From UMGS1933 sp045593405 (GTDB taxonomy: Bacteria > Bacillota > Clostridia > TANB77 > CAG-508), in contig JAZNWN010000020.1 in the NCBI GenBank assembly GCA_045593405.1, forward strand, positions 1-54,421: 54,421 nt of DNA, given 5' to 3'. The notes beneath the pieces were generated by a model. The model was not told the DNA's origin and searched no databases. It saw nothing but the letters and a program-made list of their open reading frames with translations. This document shows positions 8,346 to 15,382 of the stretch, piece by piece (the stretch's first letter is position 1; each line of letters begins with the position of its first letter). Both the position numbers and the translations under genes were made by a program.

Positions 8346-8723
8346 ATGAAAGTTTTATGTGGTACAGATATAATAGAAATATCTAGAATTCAAAAATCAA
8401 TAGAGAAATCTGGGCGAAGATTTTTAGAATTAATATATACACCTACGGAAATTGAGTATTGTGAGAGCAAGAGGGGAGCAAAATATTGTCATTATGCAGG
8501 AAGATTTGCAGCAAAAGAAGCAATATATAAAGCAGTATCTAGTCTGCTAGAAGAAAGATTTGGAATATCATGGCAAAATGCACAGGTTGTAAATGACGAA
8601 AATGGAAATCCAAAGGTAGAATTTATAGATATAAATTTCCCACAAATAAAAAATATAGACATAAGCATATCACACTGCAAAGAATACGCAGTAGCAAACG
8701 TAGTTATTACTATAGAAGAATAA
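8346..8723 (+). CDS. acpS: Holo-[acyl-carrier-protein] synthase AcpS
   Basis: This 125-residue protein transfers 4'-phosphopantetheine from CoA to a serine of apo-ACP, activating fatty-acid synthesis. The Mg2+-binding residues are visible: Asp in CGTDIIEISRI near the N-terminus and Glu in FAAKEAIYKAV. The C-terminal ISISHCKEYAVANVVI is also typical. AcpS starts very close to the GTDI motif, so the ATG at 8346 (giving MKVLCGTDI) is preferred over the GTG at 8337, and TGGAG lies ten bases upstream of it. Arg codons are AGA with one CGA. Confidence 0.95.
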   Translation: MKVLCGTDIIEISRIQKSIEKSGRRFLELIYTPTEIEYCESKRGAKYCHYAGRFAAKEAIYKAVSSLLEERFGISWQNAQVVNDENGNPKVEFIDINFPQIKNIDISISHCKEYAVANVVITIEE

Positions 8724-8729
8724 TTATCT

Positions 8730-8808
8730 ATAGGGGCCTGGGCGACCTTAGGTGACCAGAAAAAACAAACAAATATAAATGTAGGGGTCGGGTTCCATAC
8801 CGACCCGA
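8730..8808. repeat. Two GTAGGGG-type palindromic repeats between acpS and tatD
   Basis: The first (8730-8757) is a degraded copy, ATAGGGGCCTGGGCGACC. The second (8781-8808) is a good palindrome, GGGTCGGG with CCGACCC around TTCCATA. Confidence 0.75.
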
Positions 8809-8836
8809 AAAGCATTTTGAATTAATGGGAGGAAAA

Positions 8837-9610
8837 ATGGAATTATTTGATACACATTCTCATTATAATGATGAAAAATTTAACAATGATAGAGAAGAAG
8901 TAATAAAAAAGACATATGAAGAAGGAATATCAAAATTTGTATGTGCTGGTTATAATGTAAAATCATCAGAACAAGCGGTAGAAATGGCAGATAAATATGA
9001 TTTTATTTATTCAATATGTGGGATATCTCCAAATGATTTAGAAGACTACAATGAAGAAAATTTTAAAAAAATAAAAGATCTTGCAAAATCAAGAAAAAAC
9101 GTTGCAATAGGAGAAATTGGATTAGACTATTACTGGAATAAGGAAAATAAAGATGTACAAAAACAAGCATTTATAGAACAAATAAATTTAGCAAATGAAC
9201 TAGACTTACCAATAGTAATACACTCAAGAGATGCGGTGCAAGATACAATAGATTTATTAAAAGAAAATAAAGTAAATAAAAAAGGAGTATTTCATTGCGC
9301 ACAATTAAATAAATATTTAATAGAAGAAGGATTAAAACTAGGATTTTATATATCATTTGCAGGACCTATAACATTTAAAAACTCAAAAAATGCAGAAGAA
9401 ATAGTAAAAATAGTTCCAGAAGACAAAATATTAATAGAAACTGACTCACCATATCTATCGCCAGAACCAGTAAGAGGAACAAGAAATGACTCTAGAAATG
9501 TAAAATACATAGCACAAAAAATTGCTCAAATAAAAGGTATACCTGTAGAACAAGTTGCAAAAACAACTTACCAAAACGCCATGAGAGTTTTTGGAATACA
9601 AAAGTTTTAA
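8837..9610 (+). CDS. tatD: TatD-family metal-dependent hydrolase / DNase
   Basis: This 257-residue TIM-barrel hydrolase belongs to the TatD family, metal-dependent 3'-5' exonucleases with roles in DNA repair. The metal ligands are visible in order: FDTHSHYN (HxH), GEIGLDYYW (Glu), LPIVIHSRDA (His), GVFHCAQ (His) and LIETDSPYLSP (Asp). The start is the ATG at 8837, since GGGAGG at 8827-8832 is a good ribosome-binding site for it and would be coding if the ATG at 8825 were used. It is followed after 126 bases by rplI. Confidence 0.93.
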   Translation: MELFDTHSHYNDEKFNNDREEVIKKTYEEGISKFVCAGYNVKSSEQAVEMADKYDFIYSICGISPNDLEDYNEENFKKIKDLAKSRKNVAIGEIGLDYYWNKENKDVQKQAFIEQINLANELDLPIVIHSRDAVQDTIDLLKENKVNKKGVFHCAQLNKYLIEEGLKLGFYISFAGPITFKNSKNAEEIVKIVPEDKILIETDSPYLSPEPVRGTRNDSRNVKYIAQKIAQIKGIPVEQVAKTTYQNAMRVFGIQKF

Positions 9611-9617
9611 AATTCCC

Positions 9618-9646
9618 TTCACAAAAGTATAAAAATATGCTAAAAT
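9618..9646 (+). promoter_or_regulatory. Possible sigma-A promoter of rplI-dnaB
   Basis: TTCACA at 9618-9623 and TAAAAT at 9641-9646 are 17 bases apart, with TGC just before the -10. It lies directly after tatD. Confidence 0.5.
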
Positions 9647-9669
9647 AGCAAAAAAGTAGTGCAAAGTAT

Positions 9670-9695
9670 GTAGGGGTCGCAACCAGGACGACCCG
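9670..9695. repeat. GTAGGGG-type palindromic repeat before rplI
   Basis: GTAGGGGTCGC and GACGACCC flank AACCAG. It is followed by TCTTCGAAGA, a motif also seen after the copy at 42201. Confidence 0.7.
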
Positions 9696-9736
9696 ATCTT
9701 CGAAGAAATCACTAAAAACATAAAGGATGTGAAAAA

Positions 9737-10183
9737 ATGAAAGTAATACTATTACAAGACATAAAAAACGTAGGAAAAAAGAATGAAGTAATAAACGCAA
9801 ATGATGGGTATGCTAGAAACTTTTTATTTCCAAAAAAACTAGCAGTAGAAGCAAATAAAGAAAATATGCTTAAACTAGAAGCAAAACAAGCATCAAATGC
9901 ACATAAAAAGAATTTAGAAATAGAAGCAAACAAGAAAAAAGCCGAGAAAATAGAAAAAATAACTTTAGAATTAAAAGTAAAAGCAGGATCAAATGGAAAA
10001 ACATTTGGAGGAATAACAACAAAAGAAATAGCAGAAGGACTAAAAAACCAAACAGGAATAGATATAGATAAAAAGAAAATAGCACTAAAAGAAACAATAA
10101 AAACAATAGGAACATTTACAGTAGAAATAAAATTTGGAGATGGAGTAAACGCCAGCCTAAGAATATGCATTGTTCCTGAATAA
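9737..10183 (+). CDS. rplI: 50S ribosomal protein L9
   Basis: This 148-residue protein is full length for L9, which binds 23S rRNA near the L1 stalk. The N-terminal rRNA-binding domain carries the family signature MKVILLQDIKNVGKKNEV, then VINANDGYARNFLFPKKLA. A long Lys/Glu/Ala-rich connecting helix occupies ~41-75. The C-terminal domain includes GSNGKTFGGITTKEIAE and ends VEIKFGDGVNASLRICIVPE. GGATGTG lies just upstream. The order rplI then dnaB is a common Firmicutes arrangement. Confidence 0.97.
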   Translation: MKVILLQDIKNVGKKNEVINANDGYARNFLFPKKLAVEANKENMLKLEAKQASNAHKKNLEIEANKKKAEKIEKITLELKVKAGSNGKTFGGITTKEIAEGLKNQTGIDIDKKKIALKETIKTIGTFTVEIKFGDGVNASLRICIVPE

Positions 10184-10218
10184 AATAATAAAATACAAAA
10201 TAATAAAACTTAAGAATG

Positions 10219-10335
10219 TCAGCCGTTTTTTATATTTTTTAAAAGTTAAATCTCGACAGCCCTTTGAGGCGGGGGAATACCCGCGTATGCCTTGGAGAGT
10301 TTGATCTTTAAAAAAATATAAAAAAGGTAGGCTGA
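10219..10335. repeat. Structured repeat C, copy 2 (~117 nt)
   Basis: TCAGCC (10219-10224) pairs with GGCTGA (10330-10335), extended by TTTTTTATATTTTTT with AAAAAAATATAAAAAA. Inside, CTC..GAG encloses GGCGGGGGAATACCCGCGTATGCC, itself foldable as GGC/GCC and GGG/CCC around AATA. It ends 35 bases before dnaB. The same architecture occurs at 5164-5275, and the right end alone occurs at 12256. Confidence 0.65.
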
Positions 10336-10370
10336 TTAATAATCTTTGTACTAATTTATAGGAGGAAAAA

Positions 10371-11702
10371 ATGGATATTGGAAAAATCCCACCACACGAT
10401 ACAGAAGCTGAACAAGCCGTATTAGGAAGCATGCTAACAGACCAAGATGCAGTAATAGACGCAATAGAAGTACTAAAACCAGAAGACTTTTATAGAGAAG
10501 ATAATAAATACATATATGAAGCAATACTAAATTTATATAACAAAGCAGAGCCAATAGATATTATAACAGTAAAATCAGAATTAATATCAATGGGAAAATT
10601 TGAAGTAATTGGTGGATTTGAATATTTAGGAATCCTTCCAGACAAGGTGCCATTAGTTGCAAATGCAGAAAGATATATAAAAATAGTAGAAGAAAAATCG
10701 TTATTAAGAAAACTTATAAAAGCATCAAACGAAATAGTAGAATTAGGTTATGCACAAAATGAAGAAATAGAAATGGTTATGGATCAAGCTGAAAAGAAAA
10801 TTTTTGACATAATGCAAGGAAAAAATCAAAAAGGATTTTCAGCAATAAAAGATGTATTAATAGAAAGCTTTGCACAGATAGAAAAACTATATAACCAAAA
10901 AGAACCAATAACAGGAGTACCTACAGGATTTGCTGACTTAGATTATAAAACTGCAGGACTTCATAATTCAGACTTAATATTAGTAGCAGCAAGACCTGCA
11001 ATGGGTAAATCTGCATTTGCTTTAAATATCGCAACAAATGCAGCAATTAATGCAAAAGTACCAGTGGCAATATTTAACTTAGAAATGTCTAAATCACAAT
11101 TAGTAAACAGAATGCTTTGCAGCGAAGCAATGGTAGATAGTAATAAAATAAGAACAGGAAAAATAGAAGAAGACGATTGGGTAAAACTTGCAACAGCACT
11201 TGGCCCATTATCAGAAGCACCAATATATATTGACGATACAGCAGGAATAACAATACAGGAAATAAGAGCAAAATGTAGAAAATTAAAATTAGAAAAAAAC
11301 ATAGGCCTAGTTGTAATAGATTATTTACAATTAATACAAGGAAGCGGAAAAAGAAATGCTAGTCGTGAACAAGAAATATCTGAAATAAGTAGGTCATTAA
11401 AAATACTTGCAAAAGAATTAGATATACCAGTAATAGCACTATCTCAATTATCAAGGGCAGCAGAACAACGTGCAGACCATAGGCCAATGCTTTCAGACTT
11501 ACGTGAATCTGGAGCAATAGAGCAAGACGCAGATATTGTAATGTTTTTATATAGAGATGACTATTATAATCCAGACTCAGAAAAGAAAAATATAGCAGAA
11601 GTAATACTTGCAAAACATAGAGCAGGCTCAACAGGAACTATAGAGCTGTTGTGGATGGGCAGTTATACAAAATTTGCAAATATAGAAAGATATAGAGAAT
11701 AA
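10371..11702 (+). CDS. dnaB: Replicative DNA helicase DnaB
   Basis: This 443-residue hexameric 5'-3' helicase drives replication forks. The N-terminal primase-interacting domain begins IPPHDTEAEQAVLGSML. The RecA-like C-terminal domain has Walker A ARPAMGKSAFALNIA at ~205, the H1a/Walker B region LVVIDYLQLIQGSG at ~318, and DnaB motifs VIALSQLSRAAEQR and MLSDLRESGAIEQDAD. The end LLWMGSYTKFANIE is typical. AGGAGG lies seven bases before the ATG. Arg includes a few CGT codons, as expected in a highly expressed core gene. Confidence 0.97.
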   Translation: MDIGKIPPHDTEAEQAVLGSMLTDQDAVIDAIEVLKPEDFYREDNKYIYEAILNLYNKAEPIDIITVKSELISMGKFEVIGGFEYLGILPDKVPLVANAERYIKIVEEKSLLRKLIKASNEIVELGYAQNEEIEMVMDQAEKKIFDIMQGKNQKGFSAIKDVLIESFAQIEKLYNQKEPITGVPTGFADLDYKTAGLHNSDLILVAARPAMGKSAFALNIATNAAINAKVPVAIFNLEMSKSQLVNRMLCSEAMVDSNKIRTGKIEEDDWVKLATALGPLSEAPIYIDDTAGITIQEIRAKCRKLKLEKNIGLVVIDYLQLIQGSGKRNASREQEISEISRSLKILAKELDIPVIALSQLSRAAEQRADHRPMLSDLRESGAIEQDADIVMFLYRDDYYNPDSEKKNIAEVILAKHRAGSTGTIELLWMGSYTKFANIERYRE

Positions 11703-11731
11703 ACAATATCTTATTATAAAATATATATACT

Positions 11732-11821
11732 GTAGGGGTCGGGTTCCACCCCGACCCGCAAAATATCCAATAATTAAATATTATAGAAAAATAAACGTAG
11801 GGGTCGCACTCCAGGGCAACC
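11732..11821. repeat. Two GTAGGGG-type palindromes in the dnaB - spo0E gap
   Basis: Copies lie at 11732-11760 (GGGTCGGG with CCCCGACCCG around TTCCAC) and 11797-11821 (GTAGGGGTCGC with a degraded right arm). The remainder of the 343-base gap (11703-12045) is AT-rich and ends in a terminator hairpin at 11942. I see no further gene in it. Confidence 0.75.
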
Positions 11822-11941
11822 AAAAAAATATTGAATAATATTGCCTATTAAAATAATAAAAATGTCGTAAAACCATCTAAAATATCAATAAATAAAAATA
11901 AACACAAAAAAATTAAAAAAAACAAAGAAAAAACTTGTACG

Positions 11942-11968
11942 AAAAACAGCTATTTAGCTGTTTTTTTA
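11942..11968 (+). terminator. Rho-independent terminator upstream of the Spo0E-like gene
   Basis: AAACAGCTA and TAGCTGTTT form a stem with a two-base loop and a run of Ts. Confidence 0.8.
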
Positions 11969-12045
11969 TTGACCTAAATGTAAAATCATGTTATTTTATA
12001 ATCATTCAAAAGATAAAAACCTAGAAAAAAGGGGAGTGTTAGGGA

Positions 12046-12192
12046 ATGGTAGAAGAAGAAATAACAAAATTAAGAGAAAAATTAAATAAAAGCATAGCAG
12101 ATGACGAAAAATATGAAATAATATACAAATTAAGCATAGAACTAGATGAACTAATAACAAAATATTACATAAAAAAAGCAAGATTTGTATAG
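12046..12192 (+). CDS. Spo0E-like sporulation regulatory phosphatase (48 aa)
   Basis: This is a short helical protein of the Spo0E family of aspartyl phosphatases, which dephosphorylate Spo0A~P and delay sporulation in Bacillus. The family pattern is seen as two helices: EEEITKLREKLNKSI, then EKYEIIYKLSIELDELITKYY, in which SIELD is the conserved SxxLD motif with the catalytic Asp. The length (48 residues) is normal. GGGGAG lies ten bases before the ATG. It stands alone between terminators, just upstream of the T4SS locus. The family call rests on the motif and size. Confidence 0.8.
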   Translation: MVEEEITKLREKLNKSIADDEKYEIIYKLSIELDELITKYYIKKARFV

Positions 12193-12222
12193 TAATAAGT
12201 AAATAATTTAATACATAAAATT

Positions 12223-12256
12223 AAGGGTGTAATTTATCAATTACGCCCTTTTTATA
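12223..12256 (+). terminator. Rho-independent terminator after the Spo0E-like gene
   Basis: AAGGGTGTAATT and AATTACGCCCTT pair (one G-T) around TATC, followed by TTT. Confidence 0.8.
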
Positions 12257-12266
12257 GGTAGGCTGA
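12256..12266. repeat. Fragment of structured repeat C (right end only)
   Basis: AGGTAGGCTGA matches the right terminus of the repeat at 10219-10335. No left half is visible. Confidence 0.45.
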
Positions 12267-12382
12267 AAATTACATAAATTACTATTTGCAAACCAATTCA
12301 CAAATATGTAAACTTTTTTAAAAAAACTATTTACAAAAAATAATAAAATATGCTAAAATCTAACAAGAAGAAATGAAAACAG

Positions 12383-12411
12383 TTGAAAAACAACAAAAAA
12401 TATGTTATAAT
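12383..12411 (+). promoter_or_regulatory. Sigma-A promoter of the pilin gene cluster
   Basis: TTGAAA (12383-12388) and TATAAT (12406-12411) have a 17-base spacer, 34 bases upstream of the start at 12445. A second candidate, TTTACA (12330-12335) and TAAAAT (12354-12359) with an 18-base spacer, lies just upstream, so there may be tandem promoters. Confidence 0.7.
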
Positions 12412-12444
12412 CATAAAAGAATAAAAAGAGGAGGTGTAGTAAAA

Positions 12445-12807
12445 ATGAAAAAAAACATATTAGTAAAAATTATTTTTATTACACTTATCTTTATTGTACT
12501 GAGTTCATTAATTATGAATGTACAAGCATCATTTGATCCAGATAAATATAATGTAACTATTGCAACTAAAGAAGAAGCAAAGCCAGTTTATACCATGGGT
12601 GAAAAATTATTTGGTTCTTTAAAAAATATAGCAACAGTTGTAGCAATTTTAACAATTGCTGTAATAGGTTTAAAATATATATTTGGTAGTGTAGAACAAA
12701 AAGCAGAATATAAAGCAACATTAATTCCATGGTTTGTTGGAGCAGTATTAGTTGTAATGATAACAGGTTTCTTAGGAATAATAGAACAATTAGCAAAACA
12801 AATATAA
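12445..12807 (+). CDS. VirB2/TrbC-like pilin subunit 1
   Basis: The 120-residue precursor has a signal peptide (KKNILVKIIFITLIFIVL, cleavage near VQA) and two membrane helices at ~57-77 and ~90-112. This is the architecture of VirB2/TrbC pilins of type IV secretion systems, which assemble into the pilus or channel. The loop between the helices carries FGSVEQKAEYKATLIPW, a motif repeated in the next pilin genes. The start at 12445 is chosen because GAGGAGGTG lies ten bases upstream; an in-frame ATG at 12373 precedes the promoter and is rejected. It is the first of five consecutive pilin-like genes. Confidence 0.75.
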   Translation: MKKNILVKIIFITLIFIVLSSLIMNVQASFDPDKYNVTIATKEEAKPVYTMGEKLFGSLKNIATVVAILTIAVIGLKYIFGSVEQKAEYKATLIPWFVGAVLVVMITGFLGIIEQLAKQI

Positions 12808-12824
12808 AAATAGAGGTGGTTGGG

Positions 12825-13220
12825 ATGAAAAAAACTTTTAAAATAATAAACATATTTATATTAATAATTGTTATAAGTTTGTTTTTAAATATAAATGCCC
12901 AAGCATATTCTATTAAAAATATATTTACAGATGCACAGAATTTTACTGAAACAGGAAACAATGTAAGTGAAATGATAGATACAAGCGCATTAAAAAACAC
13001 ATCATCATTTATATTTAATATATTATATTCAATAGGAATAGTTACTGCAGTTGCTGTTGGAGTTGTTTTAGGAATACAATTTATGGTGGCAAGTGCAGCA
13101 GATAAAGCAAAAATTAAAGAAACCTTAATTGCTTATGTTGTAGGATGCTTAGTTCTTTTTGGAGCATACCCAATATGGAAAATGATTGTAAACCTTGTAC
13201 AAACAGTAACTACAGTATAA
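12825..13220 (+). CDS. VirB2/TrbC-like pilin subunit 2 (divergent)
   Basis: The 131-residue product has a signal peptide (MKKTFKIINIFILIIVISLF, cleavage near AQA) and two hydrophobic helices at ~62-88 and ~102-125. The helix-loop-helix matches the other pilins, but the loop reads MVASAADKAKIKETLIAY rather than the GSVEQ.AEYKKS form, making this the most divergent member. It starts 17 bases after the previous gene; the ATG at 12825 follows AGAGGTGGTTGGG. Divergence suggests a specialised role or a different pilus position; this is inference. Confidence 0.7.
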   Translation: MKKTFKIINIFILIIVISLFLNINAQAYSIKNIFTDAQNFTETGNNVSEMIDTSALKNTSSFIFNILYSIGIVTAVAVGVVLGIQFMVASAADKAKIKETLIAYVVGCLVLFGAYPIWKMIVNLVQTVTTV

Positions 13221-13286
13221 ATAATATCAAAAATTAGCATTATTTAATGCTTGCATAAATAGAAAGCTAATAAAGAAGGTGTTTAT

Positions 13287-13625
13287 ATGCCAAGAAAAAT
13301 AAAAAGAATAATTTCAATAATTTTATTAATTACAATATTATGTTTATGTAATAAAACATTAGCAATGACTGTGGGAGATTTGTCTCCTACATATACATCT
13401 GAAAGTGAGGAAATTTCAAATTTTGGTAAAGAATTGTTTGGGATCATAAGAAATATAGCAGTTATATCATCGGTAGTAATTTTAGCATATATAGGTTTAA
13501 AATTTATGTTTGGAAGTGTAGACCAAAAGGCAGAATATAAAAAATCTCTTATGCCTCTTGCTATAGGTGTATTTGTAGTTTTAAGTGCAACAACAATTAC
13601 AAGCCTGGTGTGGAAAATTTTATAA
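13287..13625 (+). CDS. VirB2/TrbC-like pilin subunit 3
   Basis: This 112-residue protein has a signal peptide ending near TLAMT, then FGIIRNIAVISSVVILAYIG as the first mature helix and VGVFVVLSATTITSLVWKIL-like sequence as the second. The cytoplasmic-side loop contains FGSVDQKAEYKKSLMPLAIG, closely matching subunits 1, 4 and 5. AGAAGGTG lies eight bases before the ATG. Sixty-six bases separate it from the preceding gene, and no terminator is seen. Confidence 0.75.
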   Translation: MPRKIKRIISIILLITILCLCNKTLAMTVGDLSPTYTSESEEISNFGKELFGIIRNIAVISSVVILAYIGLKFMFGSVDQKAEYKKSLMPLAIGVFVVLSATTITSLVWKIL

Positions 13626-13733
13626 AAGATGAAATTCCCTAGATTTAAAAAATATATTATAACATGTTTAAGGTGGAATCAAGTATTTATTAATACATGT
13701 ATTGAGTGTGTGTAATAAGAAAGGACAAGGCCT

Positions 13734-14411
13734 ATGAAAATAAGTAAAGTAGTAATTGCTTTTATGATAGTGATGTCAATAACAACAATTTGTTTTGGAG
13801 AGGAAGTTATTCCATATGAAATTAATCCAGAAGAATTTACACCTACTTATAAAACGGATATAACAGAAGCAAGGGTTTTAGGAAATGTAATATTAGGTTA
13901 TATTAGAAATATTGCAGCAATTTCTTCAGTTGTATTAATTGCATTTTTAGGAATAAAGTTTATGATAGGAAGTGTAGAACAAAGAGCAGAATATAAGAAA
14001 TCTTTTTTGCCATTAATAATTGGAATGTTTATAGTTTTGACATCAAGCACACTTCTAAATCTTGTTTGGAATACAATTCAAACTGGAGTTTGCAAACATG
14101 ATGTAGAAGAATGCCTAGGTGGGACATGCTCAAAATGTGGTTTGCAAATTGATGCTATAGGACATTTATTATATGGTGAATCACAAAATTGTGTCCAGAC
14201 GTTTTGCATAAGATGTGGCTATTCTAGATGTACATCAGAACAACATTATGGAGATTGTGAATTGGATGAAAAATGTGAAATTTGTGGAGCTACTAAACAT
14301 TTGTGGAATATATTTGATGAAGCGAATTATACATGGGAGTGTGGTGTGTGTGGAAAATCACAATATGACATTTCATGGTATATAGAGGATGTTCCTAGTG
14401 AATATCAATAA
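13734..14411 (+). CDS. VirB2-like pilin subunit 4 with a Cys-rich C-terminal extension
   Basis: Residues 1-~115 form a normal pilin unit: signal peptide, IRNIAAISSVVLIAFLGIKF, loop GSVEQRAEYKKSFLPLIIG and a second helix ending LLNLVWNTI. Unlike its neighbours it continues for about 105 residues with four CxxC pairs (TCSKCG, FCIRCG, KCEICG, ECGVCG) and several following His residues (GHLLYG, EQHYGD, KHLWN). Such CxxCG...H units resemble small zinc-binding knuckles. If the topology follows other VirB2 proteins, the extension would be on the same side as the C-terminus. The function of the extension is unknown; adhesion or metal-dependent stabilisation are guesses. Confidence 0.75.
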   Translation: MKISKVVIAFMIVMSITTICFGEEVIPYEINPEEFTPTYKTDITEARVLGNVILGYIRNIAAISSVVLIAFLGIKFMIGSVEQRAEYKKSFLPLIIGMFIVLTSSTLLNLVWNTIQTGVCKHDVEECLGGTCSKCGLQIDAIGHLLYGESQNCVQTFCIRCGYSRCTSEQHYGDCELDEKCEICGATKHLWNIFDEANYTWECGVCGKSQYDISWYIEDVPSEYQ

Positions 14412-14430
14412 ATAAAAATGTTTTTAACTT

Positions 14431-14454
14431 TTTCTCATAAATATTTATGAGAAA
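14431..14454. repeat. Inverted repeat between pilin genes 4 and 5
   Basis: TTTCTCATAAAT and ATTTATGAGAAA are perfect 12-base arms without a T tract. It could be an mRNA-stabilising or partially terminating hairpin that lets pilin 5 be expressed at a different level. Confidence 0.6.
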
Positions 14455-14493
14455 GTTCAAATAAAAAATAAATAAAAAAAGGAGGAGAACAAT

Positions 14494-14844
14494 ATGAATA
14501 AATCTGTAAAAATATTATCTGCTTTATTAATAGTAGTAATGTTAGTAAGTGCTACAAGTATGGTTTTTGCAGGAGAATTAACTCCAGGTAGTGTTACAGC
14601 TACATATGATTCAACTGAATCAAGTAGTTTAACATCATTAGCAGGAAAAGTTCTTGGATGGGTAAGAAATATAGCTGCTGTTATATCTGTAATAATTCTT
14701 GCTATTTTAGGTGTTAAATTTATGATAGGAAGTACAGAAGAAAGAGCAGAATACAAAAAATCTTTCTTACCATTAATAATTGGATTATTTGTAGTTCTAT
14801 CAGCATCTACATTAGCTACATGGATTTGGAATGCATTAAAATAA
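14494..14844 (+). CDS. VirB2/TrbC-like pilin subunit 5
   Basis: This 116-residue protein has a strong signal peptide (VKILSALLIVVMLVSATSMV, cleavage after VFA), then two helices around the loop GSTEERAEYKKSFLPLIIG. It has a very good AAAGGAGGAG site and the most Gly/Ala-balanced codon use of the five, as expected of the major structural pilin. That last point is inference. A strong double terminator follows, ending the pilin transcript. Confidence 0.78.
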   Translation: MNKSVKILSALLIVVMLVSATSMVFAGELTPGSVTATYDSTESSSLTSLAGKVLGWVRNIAAVISVIILAILGVKFMIGSTEERAEYKKSFLPLIIGLFVVLSASTLATWIWNALK

Positions 14845-14860
14845 TTATAAGAAAAATAAA

Positions 14861-14940
14861 AAAAGACTTTGGTTTATCCAAGGTCTTTTTTATGTTTAAA
14901 AAAACGTTAAAAAAGGTTGTTTTTTTACAATCTTTTTTTT
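14861..14940 (+). terminator. Double terminator after the pilin cluster
   Basis: The first hairpin (14861-14892) pairs AAAGACTTTGG with CCAAGGTCTTT, followed by Ts. The second (14911-14940) pairs AAAAGGTTGT with ACAATCTTTT, followed by Ts. Confidence 0.8.
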
Positions 14941-14949
14941 CTTTTTCTA

Positions 14950-14979
14950 TTTACATTTTACTACAATTTTTGCTATAAT
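14950..14979 (+). promoter_or_regulatory. Promoter of the T4SS core operon
   Basis: TTTACA (14950-14955) and TATAAT (14974-14979) are 18 bases apart with TGC before the -10. It lies just after the pilin terminators, so pilins and core machinery are separate transcripts. Confidence 0.65.
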
Positions 14980-15033
14980 ATATTATATATATCTATGTGT
15001 AAATTACTATAGAAAACAAAGGAGGAAACAGCT

Positions 15034-15382
15034 ATGAATATATATCAAATACCAAGAAATGTAAAAGGTGAACGGAAGAATTCTTTATATTTTTACAACA
15101 AAATCTTTAATATATACAGCAATTAGTGGAGCTATTGGTTTGGTGTTTTATTATATTTTTGCTAAAATGCTTGGAATGACAACCGTAGGAGTGGCTTTTG
15201 CTCTTGCTTTTGCAGGGATAGGTTATTGTATAGCAATGATGAAAATGCCAGAATCAACAAGGTTTGAAATTCTTAGAAAAACAGGCGGAGAAAAAATAGA
15301 TGAAGTTATTTTAAGAGCAATTAAGTTTAAAGCAAAGGGAAAAAGAATATATATACAAAAAACAAAGGAGGAAATTAAATAA
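15034..15382 (+). CDS. PrgI-family / VirB3-like T4SS inner-membrane protein, read through a +1 frameshift at CGGA
   Basis: With a one-base shift at 15073 this gives a 115-residue protein: MNIYQIPRNVKGEGRILY, two adjacent membrane helices (~25-45 and ~50-68), then a basic tail. That is the size, topology and position of PrgI proteins, the Gram-positive VirB3 counterparts always found just before VirB4. The true start is the ATG at 15034, which has AAAGGAGGAA upstream. Read without the shift, translation from this start leaves the frame at GEGR and loses both helices. The stop overlaps the next start. Confidence 0.78.
15073..15076 (+). other. CGGA +1 recoding site 2 (PrgI-like gene)
   Basis: The zero frame reads GGT GAA CGG then A. 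Skipping the C gives GAA GGA AGA and joins the ribosome-bound start to the membrane helices. Confidence 0.75.

Noticed and set aside
12373..12444. N-terminal extension of pilin 1 from the ATG at 12373
   Set aside because: The extension would cover the TTGAAA-TATAAT promoter and has no ribosome-binding site; the ATG at 12445 has a strong one and begins a normal signal peptide.
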